Positions 27,609 to 36,917 of a stretch of DNA of 64,000 nt are shown here, one piece after another. The notes beneath the pieces were generated by a model. The model was not told the DNA's origin and did not search any database. It saw only the letters and a program-made list of their open reading frames with translations. Each line of letters opens with the position of its first letter. Positions within the stretch are counted from its first letter, which is position 1. The DNA comes from Streptomyces sp. NBC_01754 (GTDB lineage Bacteria; Actinomycetota; Actinomycetes; Streptomycetales; Streptomycetaceae), in NCBI RefSeq assembly GCF_035918015.1, contig NZ_CP109132.1, forward strand, positions 1,364,001 through 1,428,000, in the 5' to 3' direction. Position numbers and translations under genes: made by a program.

Positions 27609-28348
27609 GGTGTCCGTCCTTCCGGGCGCCCTTCCGGACGCAGGAGTGGTGGGTGCAGGGCGGTCGCGGCACCCGCCCGGTAGAGGGCGGCGGGTTTGCC
27701 CCGTCCGCCGGTGCGTCGCGGCGGGCCCTGCACGGCCTCGACGAAGCCGGGGGTGGTCAGGACCTTGCGCCGGAAGTTGGGGCGGTCCAGCTCGACGCCC
27801 CAGACGGTCTCGTAGACCTGCTGGAGCTCGCCGAGGGTGAACGCGGAGGGGCAGAACGCTGTCGCCAGGCAGGTGTACTCGAGTCTGGCCCCGATCCGGT
27901 CGTGCGCGTCGGACAGGATCCGGTCGTGGTCGAAGGCGAGGGAGCCGGTACGGCCCGTCTCCCACCACCGGGCGCGGGCCGCGTCCCCGCCGCCCCGGGG
28001 CTCGGGAAGATCGGGCACGAGGGCGGCGTAGGCGACGGAGACGACCCGCATCCGGGGGTCGCGGTCCGGGTCGCTGTAGGTGCGCAGCTGTTCCAGGTGG
28101 AAGGCGCGGACGGACCGCCGGGTGAGGCCGGTCTCCTCGGCGAGCTCACGGCGGGCGGCCTCTTCCGCGGATTCGCGCGGCAGCACGAATCCGCCGGGCA
28201 GCGCCCATCGGCCCCGGTACGGGGCCTCGCCGCGTTCCACGAGCAGGACGTGCAGCCCGGCCTCGCGGACGGTGAAGACGGCGAGGTCGACGGCGACGGC
28301 GAAGGGGACGAAGGCGTGGGGGTCGTACCCGTCGGGGGCGGTGCTCAT
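27605..28348 (-). CDS. Nudix/winged-helix regulator, NrtR-like
   Basis: 247 aa from ATG 28348, with GGAGGAAC upstream. The N-terminal Nudix fold (about 15-150) has an intact catalytic box: GGFVLPRESAEEAAR then RELAEETGL. The C-terminal part (about 165-235, TLGELQQVYETVWG, then RPNFRRKVLTTPG) is the winged helix-turn-helix of NrtR proteins, which bind ADP-ribose and repress NAD-related genes. The box being intact means it could also hydrolyse ADP-ribose. It is translationally coupled to the ADP-ribosylglycohydrolase. The palindrome at 28505-28529 is a likely operator. Confidence 0.87.
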   Translation of the reverse strand: MSTAPDGYDPHAFVPFAVAVDLAVFTVREAGLHVLLVERGEAPYRGRWALPGGFVLPRESAEEAARRELAEETGLTRRSVRAFHLEQLRTYSDPDRDPRMRVVSVAYAALVPDLPEPRGGGDAARARWWETGRTGSLAFDHDRILSDAHDRIGARLEYTCLATAFCPSAFTLGELQQVYETVWGVELDRPNFRRKVLTTPGFVEAVQGPPRRTGGRGKPAALYRAGAATALHPPLLRPEGRPEGRTP

Positions 28349-28504
28349 GTTCCTCCGGAAGAGATGTGGTGAAGCGCCGGCCGCGGCGGGACGATCCACC
28401 GCGGCGGTCGTACGGGCGCGGCGCGGACCGCGGGTCCGGCGAACGGCCGCCCGTCGCGGGCGGGTTCGGAGCGTGAACGGTCCGCCGTCCAGGGCACCCC
28501 CTCG

Positions 28505-28529
28505 CTTTATAGTCACTCTGACTATAAAG
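28505..28529. promoter_or_regulatory. Perfect AT-rich palindrome, candidate operator of the Nudix regulator
   Basis: CTTTATAGTCA, a 3-bp centre, then TGACTATAAAG: perfect 11-bp arms in an otherwise GC-rich context, 157 bp before the regulator's ATG. The symmetry and AT content fit a dimeric winged-helix operator overlapping a promoter. Family consensus was not checked. Confidence 0.7.
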
Positions 28530-28548
28530 AAGGAACGGCGACGGCGAA

Positions 28549-28601
28549 AGGCCCGCGGCCGGTTCTCTGTTCGAAATCGAACGGGAACCGGCCGCGGGCC
28601 T
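28549..28601 (-). terminator. Terminator after the pseudouridine synthase gene
   Basis: 17-bp perfect outer arms (28549-28565 and 28585-28601) enclosing an inner GTTCG/CGAAC hairpin, 19 bp past the stop at 28621. Confidence 0.8.
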
Positions 28602-28620
28602 CCGGGTGTCGCCGGGGTGG

Positions 28621-29766
28621 CTACAGGCCGACCTCCTGCATCAGCATGCCCACCTCGGTGTTGGTCAGCCGGCGCAGCCAGCCGGACTTCTGGTCGCCCA
28701 GCGGGATCGGACCGAAGGACGTACGCACCAGGCGCTCGACCGGGAAGCCGGCCTCGGCCAGCATCCGGCGGACGATGTGCTTACGGCCCTCGTGGAGGGT
28801 CACCTCGACCAGGTAGTTCTTCCCGGTGTTCTCCACGACCCGGAAGTGGTCGGCGCGGGCGTACCCGTCCTCCAGCTGGATGCCGTCCTTCAGCCGCTTT
28901 CCGAGGTCACGCGGGAGCGGTCCCTGGATGGCGGCCAGATAGGTCTTCTTCACCCCGTACCGGGGGTGCGTCAGCCGGTGGGCCAGCTCACCGTGGTTGG
29001 TGAGCAGGATGATGCCCTCGGTCTCGGTGTCGAGCCGGCCGACGTGGAAGAGGCGCGTCTCGCGGTTGGTGACGTAGTCGCCGAGACTCTGGCGGCCGTC
29101 CGGGTCCCCCATCGTGGAGACGACTCCGGCGGGCTTGTTCAGGGCGAAGAAGAGGTACGACTGGGTCGCCACCGTCAGCCCGTCGACCTTGATCTCGTCC
29201 TTCTGCGGGTCCACCCGCCTGCCCTGCTCCAGGACGATCTCGCCGTTGACCTCGACGCGGGCCTGCTCGATCAGCTCCTCGCACGCCCGGCGAGAGCCCA
29301 TACCGGCCCGGGCGAGCACCTTCTGCAGCCGCTCACCCTCCTGCTCGGCGCCCGGATGCGTCCTGGGCGTCCGGATCTCCGGCTTGTCCGCGTACCGGTC
29401 GCGGTTGCGCTGCTCGATCTTGGCGTCGAGCTCGCGCGGCCGGGCCGGCGCGCCCTGACGACGGCCGCCCTTGCTCACGTTCTGTGCGGGCTTCGGGCCG
29501 CCCTTGGCTCCACCGCGCGCCGCCGCGCCGCGGCCCTTACGGGGACCGCTGCCCGGCTCCTCGGCGCCCGCGTCGTAGCGGCGCTCCTCGGGACGGGGCG
29601 TACGGGGACGCTGGTCCCGCTTGTCGTCGCGGCCTCCCGCGCCCGGGCCTCCGGCGCCTCCTGCCGCCTTCGGCCGGAAGGAGCCGCCCGAGCCGCTCCG
29701 GGGATTCCGGTTGCCGCCGCTCTTGCCGCCGCCGCCGCTTCCGCTGTTCCTGCCACTGCTTCGCAT
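28621..29766 (-). CDS. rRNA pseudouridine synthase, RsuA/RluB family
   Basis: 381 aa from ATG 29766, which overlaps the scpB stop (TGATG). Residues 1-140 are a basic Gly/Arg/Ser-rich disordered extension. An S4 domain follows (ERLQKVLARAGMGSRRACEE, about 145-205). The catalytic domain carries HVGRLDTETEGIILLTN with the catalytic Asp, and EVTLHEGRKHIVRRML. RsuA-family enzymes modify one uridine in 16S or 23S rRNA. RluB-type 23S modification is usual for the scpB-linked gene, but the target is not fixed by sequence. Confidence 0.92.
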   Translation of the reverse strand: MRSSGRNSGSGGGGKSGGNRNPRSGSGGSFRPKAAGGAGGPGAGGRDDKRDQRPRTPRPEERRYDAGAEEPGSGPRKGRGAAARGGAKGGPKPAQNVSKGGRRQGAPARPRELDAKIEQRNRDRYADKPEIRTPRTHPGAEQEGERLQKVLARAGMGSRRACEELIEQARVEVNGEIVLEQGRRVDPQKDEIKVDGLTVATQSYLFFALNKPAGVVSTMGDPDGRQSLGDYVTNRETRLFHVGRLDTETEGIILLTNHGELAHRLTHPRYGVKKTYLAAIQGPLPRDLGKRLKDGIQLEDGYARADHFRVVENTGKNYLVEVTLHEGRKHIVRRMLAEAGFPVERLVRTSFGPIPLGDQKSGWLRRLTNTEVGMLMQEVGL

Positions 29767-30416
29767 CAAAATTCCGTCTTGTCGTCTGCGTGAGTTTCCG
29801 GGGTGTCCGGTGCGTCCGGATCGAACGACGGCACACCCTCTGGCGTCTCAGCCTCGATCGCGTCCGCCTCCGGAAGGAAGGGCGCGAGTTCCGGGAGCTC
29901 GTCCAGGCCTCGCAGGCCCATGCGCTCCAGAAAGTAATTCGTCGTCCTGTACAGGATCGCACCTGTTTCGGGTTCCGCGCCCGCCTCCTCCACCAGACCC
30001 CTCTGGAGCAGGGTCCGCATGACTCCGTCGCAGTTCACCCCGCGTACCGCGGAGACCCTGGACCGGCTCACCGGCTGACGGTAGGCGACCACGGCGAGCG
30101 TCTCCAGCGCGGCCTGGGTGAGCCGGGCGTGCTGGCCGTCCAGGACGAAGCCCTCGACCGCCTCGGCGTACGCGGGGCGCGTGTAGAAGCGCCAGCCGCC
30201 CGCGACGAGCCGCAGGTCGAAGCCGCGGCGCTGGGCGGTGTACTCGTCGGCCAGCTCCCGCAGTGCGTCCGCGACGGCCCGGCGGGGACGCCGCAGGACC
30301 TGGGCGAGGTGTTCCTCGGTGGCGGGCTCGTCGACGACCATGAGGACCGCCTCCAGCGCGGGCTTGAGATCGAGCCCGGCGACCCCGGCCCCGGGCCCCT
30401 CGTCGTCTGCGTTCAC
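29766..30416 (-). CDS. scpB: Segregation and condensation protein B
   Basis: 216 aa from GTG 30416, overlapping the scpA stop by four bases. Two winged-helix domains of ScpB are recognisable: LKPALEAVLMVVDEPATEEH, GGWRFYTRPAYAEAVEGFV and TQAALETLAVVAYRQPVSRS, then VRGVNCDGVMRTLLQRGLVE. ScpB forms the kleisin complex with ScpA and SMC for chromosome condensation. The tail is acidic (DAPDTPETHADD). It sits in a compact run parA-31520 gene-scpA-scpB-pseudouridine synthase. Confidence 0.95.
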   Translation of the reverse strand: MNADDEGPGAGVAGLDLKPALEAVLMVVDEPATEEHLAQVLRRPRRAVADALRELADEYTAQRRGFDLRLVAGGWRFYTRPAYAEAVEGFVLDGQHARLTQAALETLAVVAYRQPVSRSRVSAVRGVNCDGVMRTLLQRGLVEEAGAEPETGAILYRTTNYFLERMGLRGLDELPELAPFLPEADAIEAETPEGVPSFDPDAPDTPETHADDKTEF

Positions 30417-31417
30417 AGCCGTACCTCCTCCTGTCCCTCGGGCACCTCTTGGTCGAACTCGCCGGTCACGACCGGTCCGCTCCCCTCCCCGCCCACCCAG
30501 CGCACCAGGAGCTCGCCGAGCGCCTCCTCCTGGTCGAGGGCGACCGCCTTCTCCCGGTAGAGCTCCAGCAGCGCCAGGAAGCGGGCGACGACCGTCAGGG
30601 TGTCCGGCGCGTCCTCGGTGAGCGCGCGGAAGCTGACCTCGCCCTCCGCCCGCAGCCGCGCCACGACGACCTCGGCCTGCTCGCGGACGCTGACCAGCGG
30701 GGCGTGGATGTGGTCGACGTACACCTGCGGCCTGGGCTTGGACTGCGTCGCCTTCACCGCGAGCCGGGCGAAACCGTCCGGGCCGACACTGATCACGACC
30801 TCGGGCAGCAGCTCGGCGTGGTGCGGCTCCAGCCCGACGGTTCGGGGGTGGCGGTGCGACTCCGACTCCAGCCGGTCCTGGAAGATCTCGGCGATCCGTT
30901 TGTACGCGCGGTACTGGAGCAGGCGCGCGAAGAGCAGGTCGCGCGCCTCCAGGAGGGCGAGGTCAGCCTCGTCCTCCACCTCGGCGGTGGGCAGCAGCCG
31001 GGCGGCCTTCAGGTCGAGCAGGGTGGCGGCGACGACCAGGAACTCCGTGGTCTGGTCGAGGTCCCAGTCGGGGCCCATGGCGCGGATGTGGGCCATGAAC
31101 TCGTCGGTGACCCTGGAGAGGGCGACCTCGGTCACATCGAGCTTGTGCTTGGAGATCAGCTGGAGCAGCAGGTCGAAGGGCCCCTCGAAATTGGCCAGCC
31201 GCACGGTGAACCGCCGCTCCTCGCCGGGCGACTCCGTGACGGGCGGCGGGGTGACGGGCGGGGCGGGGGCCACCGCTTGCGGAGCCTCTTGGCCCTCGCT
31301 GGCCGGCGGCGTGCCGGCGCCCGGCAGGGCCGCGCCGGGCTCCGGCGCGGCCCTGTGCCCCGGCCCGCGGCCGAGGGCACGGCGGGGTGGGCGGGGCGGG
31401 TCGTCGGCTGTCGGCAT
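30413..31417 (-). CDS. scpA: Segregation and condensation protein A (kleisin)
   Basis: 334 aa from ATG 31417. A Pro-rich leader of about 65 residues precedes the kleisin fold: FTVRLANFEGPFDLLLQLI, then LDVTEVALSRVTDEFM, TTEFLVVAATLLDLKA, and the C-terminal winged helix with VVARFLALLELYREKAV. It bridges SMC heads and binds ScpB. It overlaps scpB by four bases and begins 103 bp after the 31520 gene. The upstream spacer has a GC-rich repeat but no obvious terminator. Confidence 0.95.
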   Translation of the reverse strand: MPTADDPPRPPRRALGRGPGHRAAPEPGAALPGAGTPPASEGQEAPQAVAPAPPVTPPPVTESPGEERRFTVRLANFEGPFDLLLQLISKHKLDVTEVALSRVTDEFMAHIRAMGPDWDLDQTTEFLVVAATLLDLKAARLLPTAEVEDEADLALLEARDLLFARLLQYRAYKRIAEIFQDRLESESHRHPRTVGLEPHHAELLPEVVISVGPDGFARLAVKATQSKPRPQVYVDHIHAPLVSVREQAEVVVARLRAEGEVSFRALTEDAPDTLTVVARFLALLELYREKAVALDQEEALGELLVRWVGGEGSGPVVTGEFDQEVPEGQEEVRL

Positions 31418-31519
31418 GTGCTGGGGTCCAGGGGTGCGGCGGCGGGTCGGGCCGGGGCCCGGGGGCCGGGCCGCCCGTACGGCGGCCCTCTGTCCCGCAG
31501 GCTACCGGCGCCGCACCGC

Positions 31520-32101
31520 TCAGCGGCCCCGCAGCCTCCGGACGAGGATGCTCGCGTCGCCCCGCGATTCCAGGTCGGCGAGCACCACGGCGACCGCCTC
31601 GCGGACGATGCGCCCCCGGTCGACGGCCAGACCGTGCTCACCGCGCAGGACGAGCCGCGCGTGTTCGAGGTCCATCAGTTCCTCGGCCGACACGTAGACG
31701 GTGATCTTCTCGTCGTGGCGTTCCCGGCCGCTGGGCCGCCGGTTGGCCCCCCGCCCGCCTCCGCGTCCGCGCTGCGGCTGGACGGTGGGTGCGGCCTCCG
31801 GCTGCGGTGCACTGCGGGGCGGCGGCGGGACGGGGTCGGCTCGCCGGTGGGACGTGCCGTCCCCCGGGCCGGCCGTGGAGCTCTCGCCCCGGGGCGGGGG
31901 CGCCGCCGGGGACGGGCCTCCGGCCGGGTTCCGCGCCCCGCCCCGGCCCGTCGTGTCCCCCGCCGGGGAGTCGTTCGACCCGCCCGGGGCGGGCGCCTGC
32001 GCCTCGCCACTCGTCTTGCGTCGCCGGTCGGTGGGGGAAGATGCCTGGAGGCCCATGCCCCCGGTCGTACGGAACAGCTCGTCGGCACCGGGCAGACTCA
32101 C
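31520..32101 (-). CDS. Hypothetical basic protein between parA and scpA
   Basis: 193 aa from GTG 32101, chosen for its GTGA overlap with the parA stop (GTG 32113 is an alternative). Residues 1-125 are Pro/Gly/Arg-rich and disordered. The C-terminal 65 residues start HDEKITVYVSAEELMDLEHA and continue RGRIVREAVAVVLADLE. This strand-helix-helix pattern resembles a ribbon-helix-helix DNA-binding domain. Coupled to a ParA gene, it could be a centromere-binding or ParA-partner protein. The fold call is inference from pattern only. Confidence 0.75.
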   Translation of the reverse strand: MSLPGADELFRTTGGMGLQASSPTDRRRKTSGEAQAPAPGGSNDSPAGDTTGRGGARNPAGGPSPAAPPPRGESSTAGPGDGTSHRRADPVPPPPRSAPQPEAAPTVQPQRGRGGGRGANRRPSGRERHDEKITVYVSAEELMDLEHARLVLRGEHGLAVDRGRIVREAVAVVLADLESRGDASILVRRLRGR

Positions 32102-33258
32102 TCGGCGTGACACCGGGCGAGCACCTCCCTGGCGAGCTGGCGGTAGGCGGCGGCACCGACCGAGTTGGACGCGTACGTGGTGATGGGCTCACCGGCGACC
32201 GTGGTCTCCGGGAAGCGGACCGTGCGGCCGATGACCGTGTGGTAGACGTGGCTGTCGAAGGCCTCGACGACGCGGGCGAGCACCTCACGGCTGTGCACGG
32301 TGCGGGAGTCGTACATGGTGGCGAGAATGCCGTCGAGCTCCAGCTCCGGGTTGAGCCGCTCCTGGACCTTCTCGATCGTCTCGGTGAGCAGGGCCACACC
32401 GCGCAGCGCGAAGAACTCGCACTCGAGCGGGACTATCACCTTGTGAGCCGCCGTCAGGGCGTTCACGGTGAGCAGGCCGAGCGAGGGCTGGCAGTCGATC
32501 ACGATGTAGTCGTAGTCGGCCAGCAGCGGCTTCAGGGCGCGCTGCAACGTCGACTCACGGGCCACCTCGCTCACCAGCTGCACCTCGGCGGCGGAGAGGT
32601 CGATGTTGCTCGGCAGCAGGTCCATGTTGGGCACGGCTGTCTTCAGCAGGACCTCGTCGGCGGCCATGCCCCGCTCCATGAGCAGGTTGTAGACCGTGAG
32701 GTCGAGCTCCATCGGGTTGACCCCGAGACCGACCGACAGGGCGCCCTGAGGGTCGAAGTCGACGAGCAGGACGCGCCGTCCGTACTCCGCGAGTGCCGCG
32801 CCCAGGTTGATGGTCGACGTGGTCTTGCCGACGCCGCCCTTCTGGTTGCACATCGCGATGATCTTGGCGGGGCCGTGATCGGTCAGCGGACCGGGAATCG
32901 GGAAGTACGGCAGCGGCCGGCCGGTCGGGCCGATCCGCTCGCGGCGCTGGCGAGCGGCGTCGGGCGCGAGGGTGGCCGCGTACTCCGGGTCGGGCTCGTA
33001 CTCGGCATCGGGGTCGTAGAAGTGCCCCTCGGGCACCTCGGCGAAGTCGGCGAGGTGGGCGGAATCTCGGCCACTCTCGTTGCCGGCCATGGCGTTCACG
33101 TGTAGGCCGTCCATCATCTGGGGGGCTGTCGTCATGTGCTGGTGGGTGGCGAAGGTGCGGACTGCGACGGAGCCGACAGCTTCGAGCCCGCTCGGGCTCA
33201 GACCCCGTACAGGCATCCCTGGTCGACCACCCCCGGGAGTAATTGTCGACTCATTCAC
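32098..33258 (-). CDS. ParA family ATPase
   Basis: 386 aa from GTG 33258, with AAGGAGG upstream. After a disordered 130-residue leader, the deviant Walker A is CNQKGGVGKTTSTINLG; VLLVDFDPQGALSVGLG and YIVIDCQPSLGLLTVNAL are the Walker A' and B blocks. This is a ParA/Soj-type ATPase but not the origin-linked parA: no parB, gidB or rnpA is nearby. It heads the scpA-scpB run. I recall a ParA paralogue in this position in S. coelicolor. The 5' region 33259-33517 should contain the operon promoter. Confidence 0.9.
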   Translation of the reverse strand: MNESTITPGGGRPGMPVRGLSPSGLEAVGSVAVRTFATHQHMTTAPQMMDGLHVNAMAGNESGRDSAHLADFAEVPEGHFYDPDAEYEPDPEYAATLAPDAARQRRERIGPTGRPLPYFPIPGPLTDHGPAKIIAMCNQKGGVGKTTSTINLGAALAEYGRRVLLVDFDPQGALSVGLGVNPMELDLTVYNLLMERGMAADEVLLKTAVPNMDLLPSNIDLSAAEVQLVSEVARESTLQRALKPLLADYDYIVIDCQPSLGLLTVNALTAAHKVIVPLECEFFALRGVALLTETIEKVQERLNPELELDGILATMYDSRTVHSREVLARVVEAFDSHVYHTVIGRTVRFPETTVAGEPITTYASNSVGAAAYRQLAREVLARCHAE

Positions 33259-33517
33259 AAGTCGTCTTACCTCCTTGGGTGTGACCAGGAAACTTATCGA
33301 TAGGTCAGCGTGGCACCATGCCGACGATTGGCGACTCTATGGCGTGTCACCGGTTCGCAGCAACACAATCCGCCGGACCCGGCCCGATGTGTCGGCAATC
33401 GAACACCCTCCTGTCAAGAGCGCGGGGCGCCCGGCGTGCACCTTTCGCCGGGGTGCAAAAAGGGTAGAGGGTTACCTCTCCGGCGAGTTGGCGGGGGTCG
33501 CGTCCGCGGCCCCACGC

Positions 33518-33558
33518 GCGTCCGGCCGGACCTCGCGGTGCGAGATCCGGCCGGACGC
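33518..33558 (-). terminator. Terminator after ald
   Basis: 13-bp perfect arms (GCGTCCGGCCGGA and complement) enclosing an inner CTCGC/GCGAG hairpin, 28 bp past the ald stop. Confidence 0.8.
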
Positions 33559-33585
33559 ATGAGGTTGACGGAGGGTGTTGACCAC

Positions 33586-34710
33586 TCAGCCGAGAAGCGT
33601 GTCCAGTTCGACGTGGTCGAGTCCGTGGGCCTCGGCCACCCCTCGGTAAACCACGTGACCACCATGGGTGTTGAGCCCCTTGGCCAGCGCCGGGTCGCGG
33701 CGCAGCGCCTCGGCCCAGCCGCGGTCGGCGAGCTGCAGGATGTAGGGCAGCGTGGCGTTGGTGAGCGCGTAGGTCGAGGTGTTGGGCACCGCGCCCGGCA
33801 TGTTCGCGACGCAGTAGAAGACCGAGTCGTGGACCGTGAAGGTCGGGTCGGCGTGGGTGGTCGGGTGGGAGTCCTCGAAACAGCCGCCCTGGTCGATCGC
33901 GATGTCGACAAGAACACTTCCGGGCTTCATCCGGGCGACCAGCTCGTTGGTGACCAGCTTCGGCGCCTTCGCGCCGGGGATCAGCACCGCACCGACGACG
34001 AGGTCGGCCTCGACGACGGCCTTCTCCAGTTCGAGGGCGTTGGAGACGACGGTGCGCACCCTGGTGCCGAAGATCCGGTCGGCCTCGCGCAGCTTGTCGA
34101 TGTCCTTGTCGAGCAGCGTGACGTGGAAGCCCAGCCCCACGGCGATCTGCGTGGCGTTCCAGCCCGAGACACCGCCGCCGATGACGACGGCCCGGGCCGA
34201 GCCGGTGCCGGGGACACCGCCGGGCAGTACACCGCGCCCCCCGGCCGAGCGCATCAGGTGGTACGCGCCGACCTGGGGGGCGAGACGGCCCGCGACCTCG
34301 GACATCGGGGCGAGCAGCGGCAGTGCGCGGCCGGCGGTCTCGACCGTCTCGTAGGCGATCGCGGTGGTGCCCGCCGCCAGCAGCGCGTCCGTGCACGCGC
34401 GGGACGCGGCGAGATGCAGGTAGGTGAAGAGCGTCTGCCCCTCGCGGAGGCGGTGGTACTCCTCGGCGACCGGCTCCTTGACCTTGAGCAGCAGGTCTGC
34501 GGCGGCCCAGACCTCGTCGGCGGTGGCCAGGATCCGGGCGCCCGCGGCGAGGTACTCCTCGTCCGGGATGGAGGAGCCCTCACCGGCGCGCCGCTCGACG
34601 AGGACCTCGTGGCCGTGGCGGACGAGTTCATTGACTCCGGCGGGTGTGATCGCCACCCGGAACTCGTTGTTCTTGACTTCGCGGGGGATGCCGACCTGCA
34701 CGTCGATCAC
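33586..34710 (-). CDS. ald: Alanine dehydrogenase
   Basis: 374 aa from GTG 34710. The start motif [19 protein letters not shown], the GHEVLVE segment, the catalytic-domain [20 protein letters not shown], the Rossmann [19 protein letters not shown] and the C-terminal [19 protein letters not shown] are signature blocks of NAD-dependent L-alanine dehydrogenase. It interconverts alanine and pyruvate plus ammonia. Single gene with its own terminator. AAGGA lies just before the chosen GTG; GTG 34701 (reading VQVGIPREV) is an alternative. Confidence 0.95.
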   Translation of the reverse strand: MIDVQVGIPREVKNNEFRVAITPAGVNELVRHGHEVLVERRAGEGSSIPDEEYLAAGARILATADEVWAAADLLLKVKEPVAEEYHRLREGQTLFTYLHLAASRACTDALLAAGTTAIAYETVETAGRALPLLAPMSEVAGRLAPQVGAYHLMRSAGGRGVLPGGVPGTGSARAVVIGGGVSGWNATQIAVGLGFHVTLLDKDIDKLREADRIFGTRVRTVVSNALELEKAVVEADLVVGAVLIPGAKAPKLVTNELVARMKPGSVLVDIAIDQGGCFEDSHPTTHADPTFTVHDSVFYCVANMPGAVPNTSTYALTNATLPYILQLADRGWAEALRRDPALAKGLNTHGGHVVYRGVAEAHGLDHVELDTLLG

Positions 34711-34874
34711 GGTCCTTGGCTCGAAGGTGACTGGGACATGACGGGGGGTACCCGCATGGACCAAGCATAAGGAGAAGCACCGCAGGGATACGCGGCACAA
34801 TCATCATTAATGAAGGGGTTCTCCCTGTCCAGCCTTACAAAGCGCCAATTTTCTGACGAGGCACTGCGGATTTC

Positions 34875-36917
34875 TTAGGCCGTGGTGGCAGTACGCAGCA
34901 GTCGCTCGCCGGTCGCCCGGTGCAGCCCCGCGGACGCCGGGTCGCCGAGCCGGTCCAGCGTGTCCGCCAGCCTGAGCTCGAGGGCGGCGTGCAGCCGCGT
35001 GTCGCCCGCCCCGCGTGCCAGGGCGACCGCTTCACGGCAGGTGCGCAGCGACTCCTGTGGCCGTCCCGCGTACTCCTGCACCCTGGCCGCCTCGCTGAGC
35101 GCCCGCGCCTGGGCGGCCGGGTCGCCGAGCCTGCGGTGGCCCGCCGCGGCGGCCCGCCAGTTCCGCAGGGCCTCGCCGTAGCGCCCCTGGTAGGTGTGGA
35201 CGGCGCCCAGGCGCCCGTACAGCCGGGCCGCGTCGGCCCGCTCCCCGTGGGCGAGCCGCTGCGCGAGGGCCCGGCCGTACCAGTCCGAGGCCCGGCTGAA
35301 GTCCCCCAGTTCGGCGTGGGCGCCGGCCACGGACTCCATCGCGCGGCCGGTCGCGTAGAGGTCCTTCGCCTCACGTCCGGCGTCCAGGGCCGCCCGGTAG
35401 CGGGCCAGCGCCTCCTCCGTGCGGCCGGTCCCCGCGTCCAGGTCGGCGAGGTTGAGCAGGGCCGCGGCCTTCTCCCGGTGCAGGTTCCGCCGGTCGGCGA
35501 CGTCGAGGACCAACTGGTGCAGCCCGTACAGCTCCGGTGCCGCCTCCTCGGTACCCCGGTGGACGGCCAGCGCCCGTACGAGGGCGGCCACCAGACGGCG
35601 GGCCAGGGTGTCCAGCCCGCCGTCCCGGACGGCCGTCCGGGCGGAGGCCAGCAGTGCCGGCTGCCGCGTCCGCAGCCACTCGGCGGCCGCCTCGGGATGG
35701 GGGAAGCGCAGTGAGCGCGGCAGTCCGGCGAGCCTGCGGCGGGCCGGGGAGCCCTCCGGTTCGGTGACCGCCCGGCAGGACTGGAGCTGCCGCACGGTCC
35801 GCTCCAGCATCCGGGCCCGGGCGAGCTGGATCTCGGCCGGCCGGTCCAGCTCGTCCATCAGGGCGCGCAGCAGCGGTGCCAGGCAGCCGGGCACCTCGTA
35901 CTGCGGCCGGTCCGCGCCGTTCGTGCGCAGGAGCCCGAACCGGACGAAGTCCTCCAGGGCGGTGCGGGCCGCCGAGACCGAGCATCCGGCCAGCGCGGAG
36001 GCCGTGTGGGCGTCGGCCAGTCCGGCGGGGGCGAGGGCGAGCAGGCGCAGCATCCGCGCGGTGGCCGGCGGCAACGAGGCGTGGACCAGCCGGAAGGCGC
36101 GGGCCGACGGGCGCGTCCCGGCGGGGTGTTCGCCGTCGTCCGGCAGGTCCCGGAGCTGCTTGGTGACGTCGGCGACGGACGCTCCCGGGCGGGCCGCGAG
36201 CCAGCCGGCGACCAGGGTGAGTGCGGCGGGCTGCCCCCCGCACTCCTCGGCGAGCGTCTCGGCCGCCCGGGGATCGACGGTGATGCGGACCTGGCCGACG
36301 GTACGGGCGAGCAACTGGACGGCCGGGCCCGCCTCCAGGCCGCCGAGGGTGCAGGGGCGGACCCCGGGGATGCCGGTCAGCGGTCCCGTGGAGGTGGCCA
36401 CCACCAGGCAGTCCGGATTGTCCGGGAGTAGCGGGTCGACCTGTTCCGCGTCCACCGCGTCCTCGAGCAGGATCAGCGCACGGCGTTCGGCGAACGCGGA
36501 CCGGACCATATCGGAGAGTTCGTCCTCGTCCGCGCCGGGCGGTGCGGCCACGCCGAGCTGGTCCAGGAGCGCACGGGCGGCGCGCTCGCCGGGGACCCGC
36601 GCGCCGCCCGGTTCGGTGAGCGCGATCCGGTACACCCCGTCGGGGTGGTCACCCGGTTCGGTGAGCCGGCGGGCGAGTTCGGCGGCGAGCGCGGACCGTC
36701 CGGAACCGGGCCGCCCAGCGATCAGCAGGACCCGGGCGCGAGCCGCCTTGCGGCCGGCCAGGGTGTCCAGACCGGCGCGCCCGATATCCGCCTGAAGGGC
36801 TTTCAACTCCCGTTCACGGCCGAAGAATCGGGGTGGGGTGGCACCTGACGGCCTGTCGGCCGTGACTGTCCTGGCCGCTTCGGCCGGGCCGCTGGTGTCC
36901 ACCGCCTGATCGGTCAC
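34875..36917 (-). CDS. STAND (NB-ARC-like) ATPase with TPR repeats
   Basis: 680 aa from GTG 36917. A nucleotide-binding core starts near residue 30 (FFGRERELKALQ). Its P-loop reads GRPGSGRSA, with Arg in place of the usual Lys, so nucleotide hydrolysis may be impaired. ALILLEDAVDA is the Walker B. A winged-helix-like region lies at about 285-345. TPR-like repeats run from about 470 to the end (AALLNLADLDAGTGRTEEAL, then GRLGAVHTYQGRYGEALRNW and similar). The layout matches AfsR-type regulators without the N-terminal SARP domain. No DNA-binding domain is visible. Target unknown. Confidence 0.85.
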   Translation of the reverse strand: MTDQAVDTSGPAEAARTVTADRPSGATPPRFFGRERELKALQADIGRAGLDTLAGRKAARARVLLIAGRPGSGRSALAAELARRLTEPGDHPDGVYRIALTEPGGARVPGERAARALLDQLGVAAPPGADEDELSDMVRSAFAERRALILLEDAVDAEQVDPLLPDNPDCLVVATSTGPLTGIPGVRPCTLGGLEAGPAVQLLARTVGQVRITVDPRAAETLAEECGGQPAALTLVAGWLAARPGASVADVTKQLRDLPDDGEHPAGTRPSARAFRLVHASLPPATARMLRLLALAPAGLADAHTASALAGCSVSAARTALEDFVRFGLLRTNGADRPQYEVPGCLAPLLRALMDELDRPAEIQLARARMLERTVRQLQSCRAVTEPEGSPARRRLAGLPRSLRFPHPEAAAEWLRTRQPALLASARTAVRDGGLDTLARRLVAALVRALAVHRGTEEAAPELYGLHQLVLDVADRRNLHREKAAALLNLADLDAGTGRTEEALARYRAALDAGREAKDLYATGRAMESVAGAHAELGDFSRASDWYGRALAQRLAHGERADAARLYGRLGAVHTYQGRYGEALRNWRAAAAGHRRLGDPAAQARALSEAARVQEYAGRPQESLRTCREAVALARGAGDTRLHAALELRLADTLDRLGDPASAGLHRATGERLLRTATTA

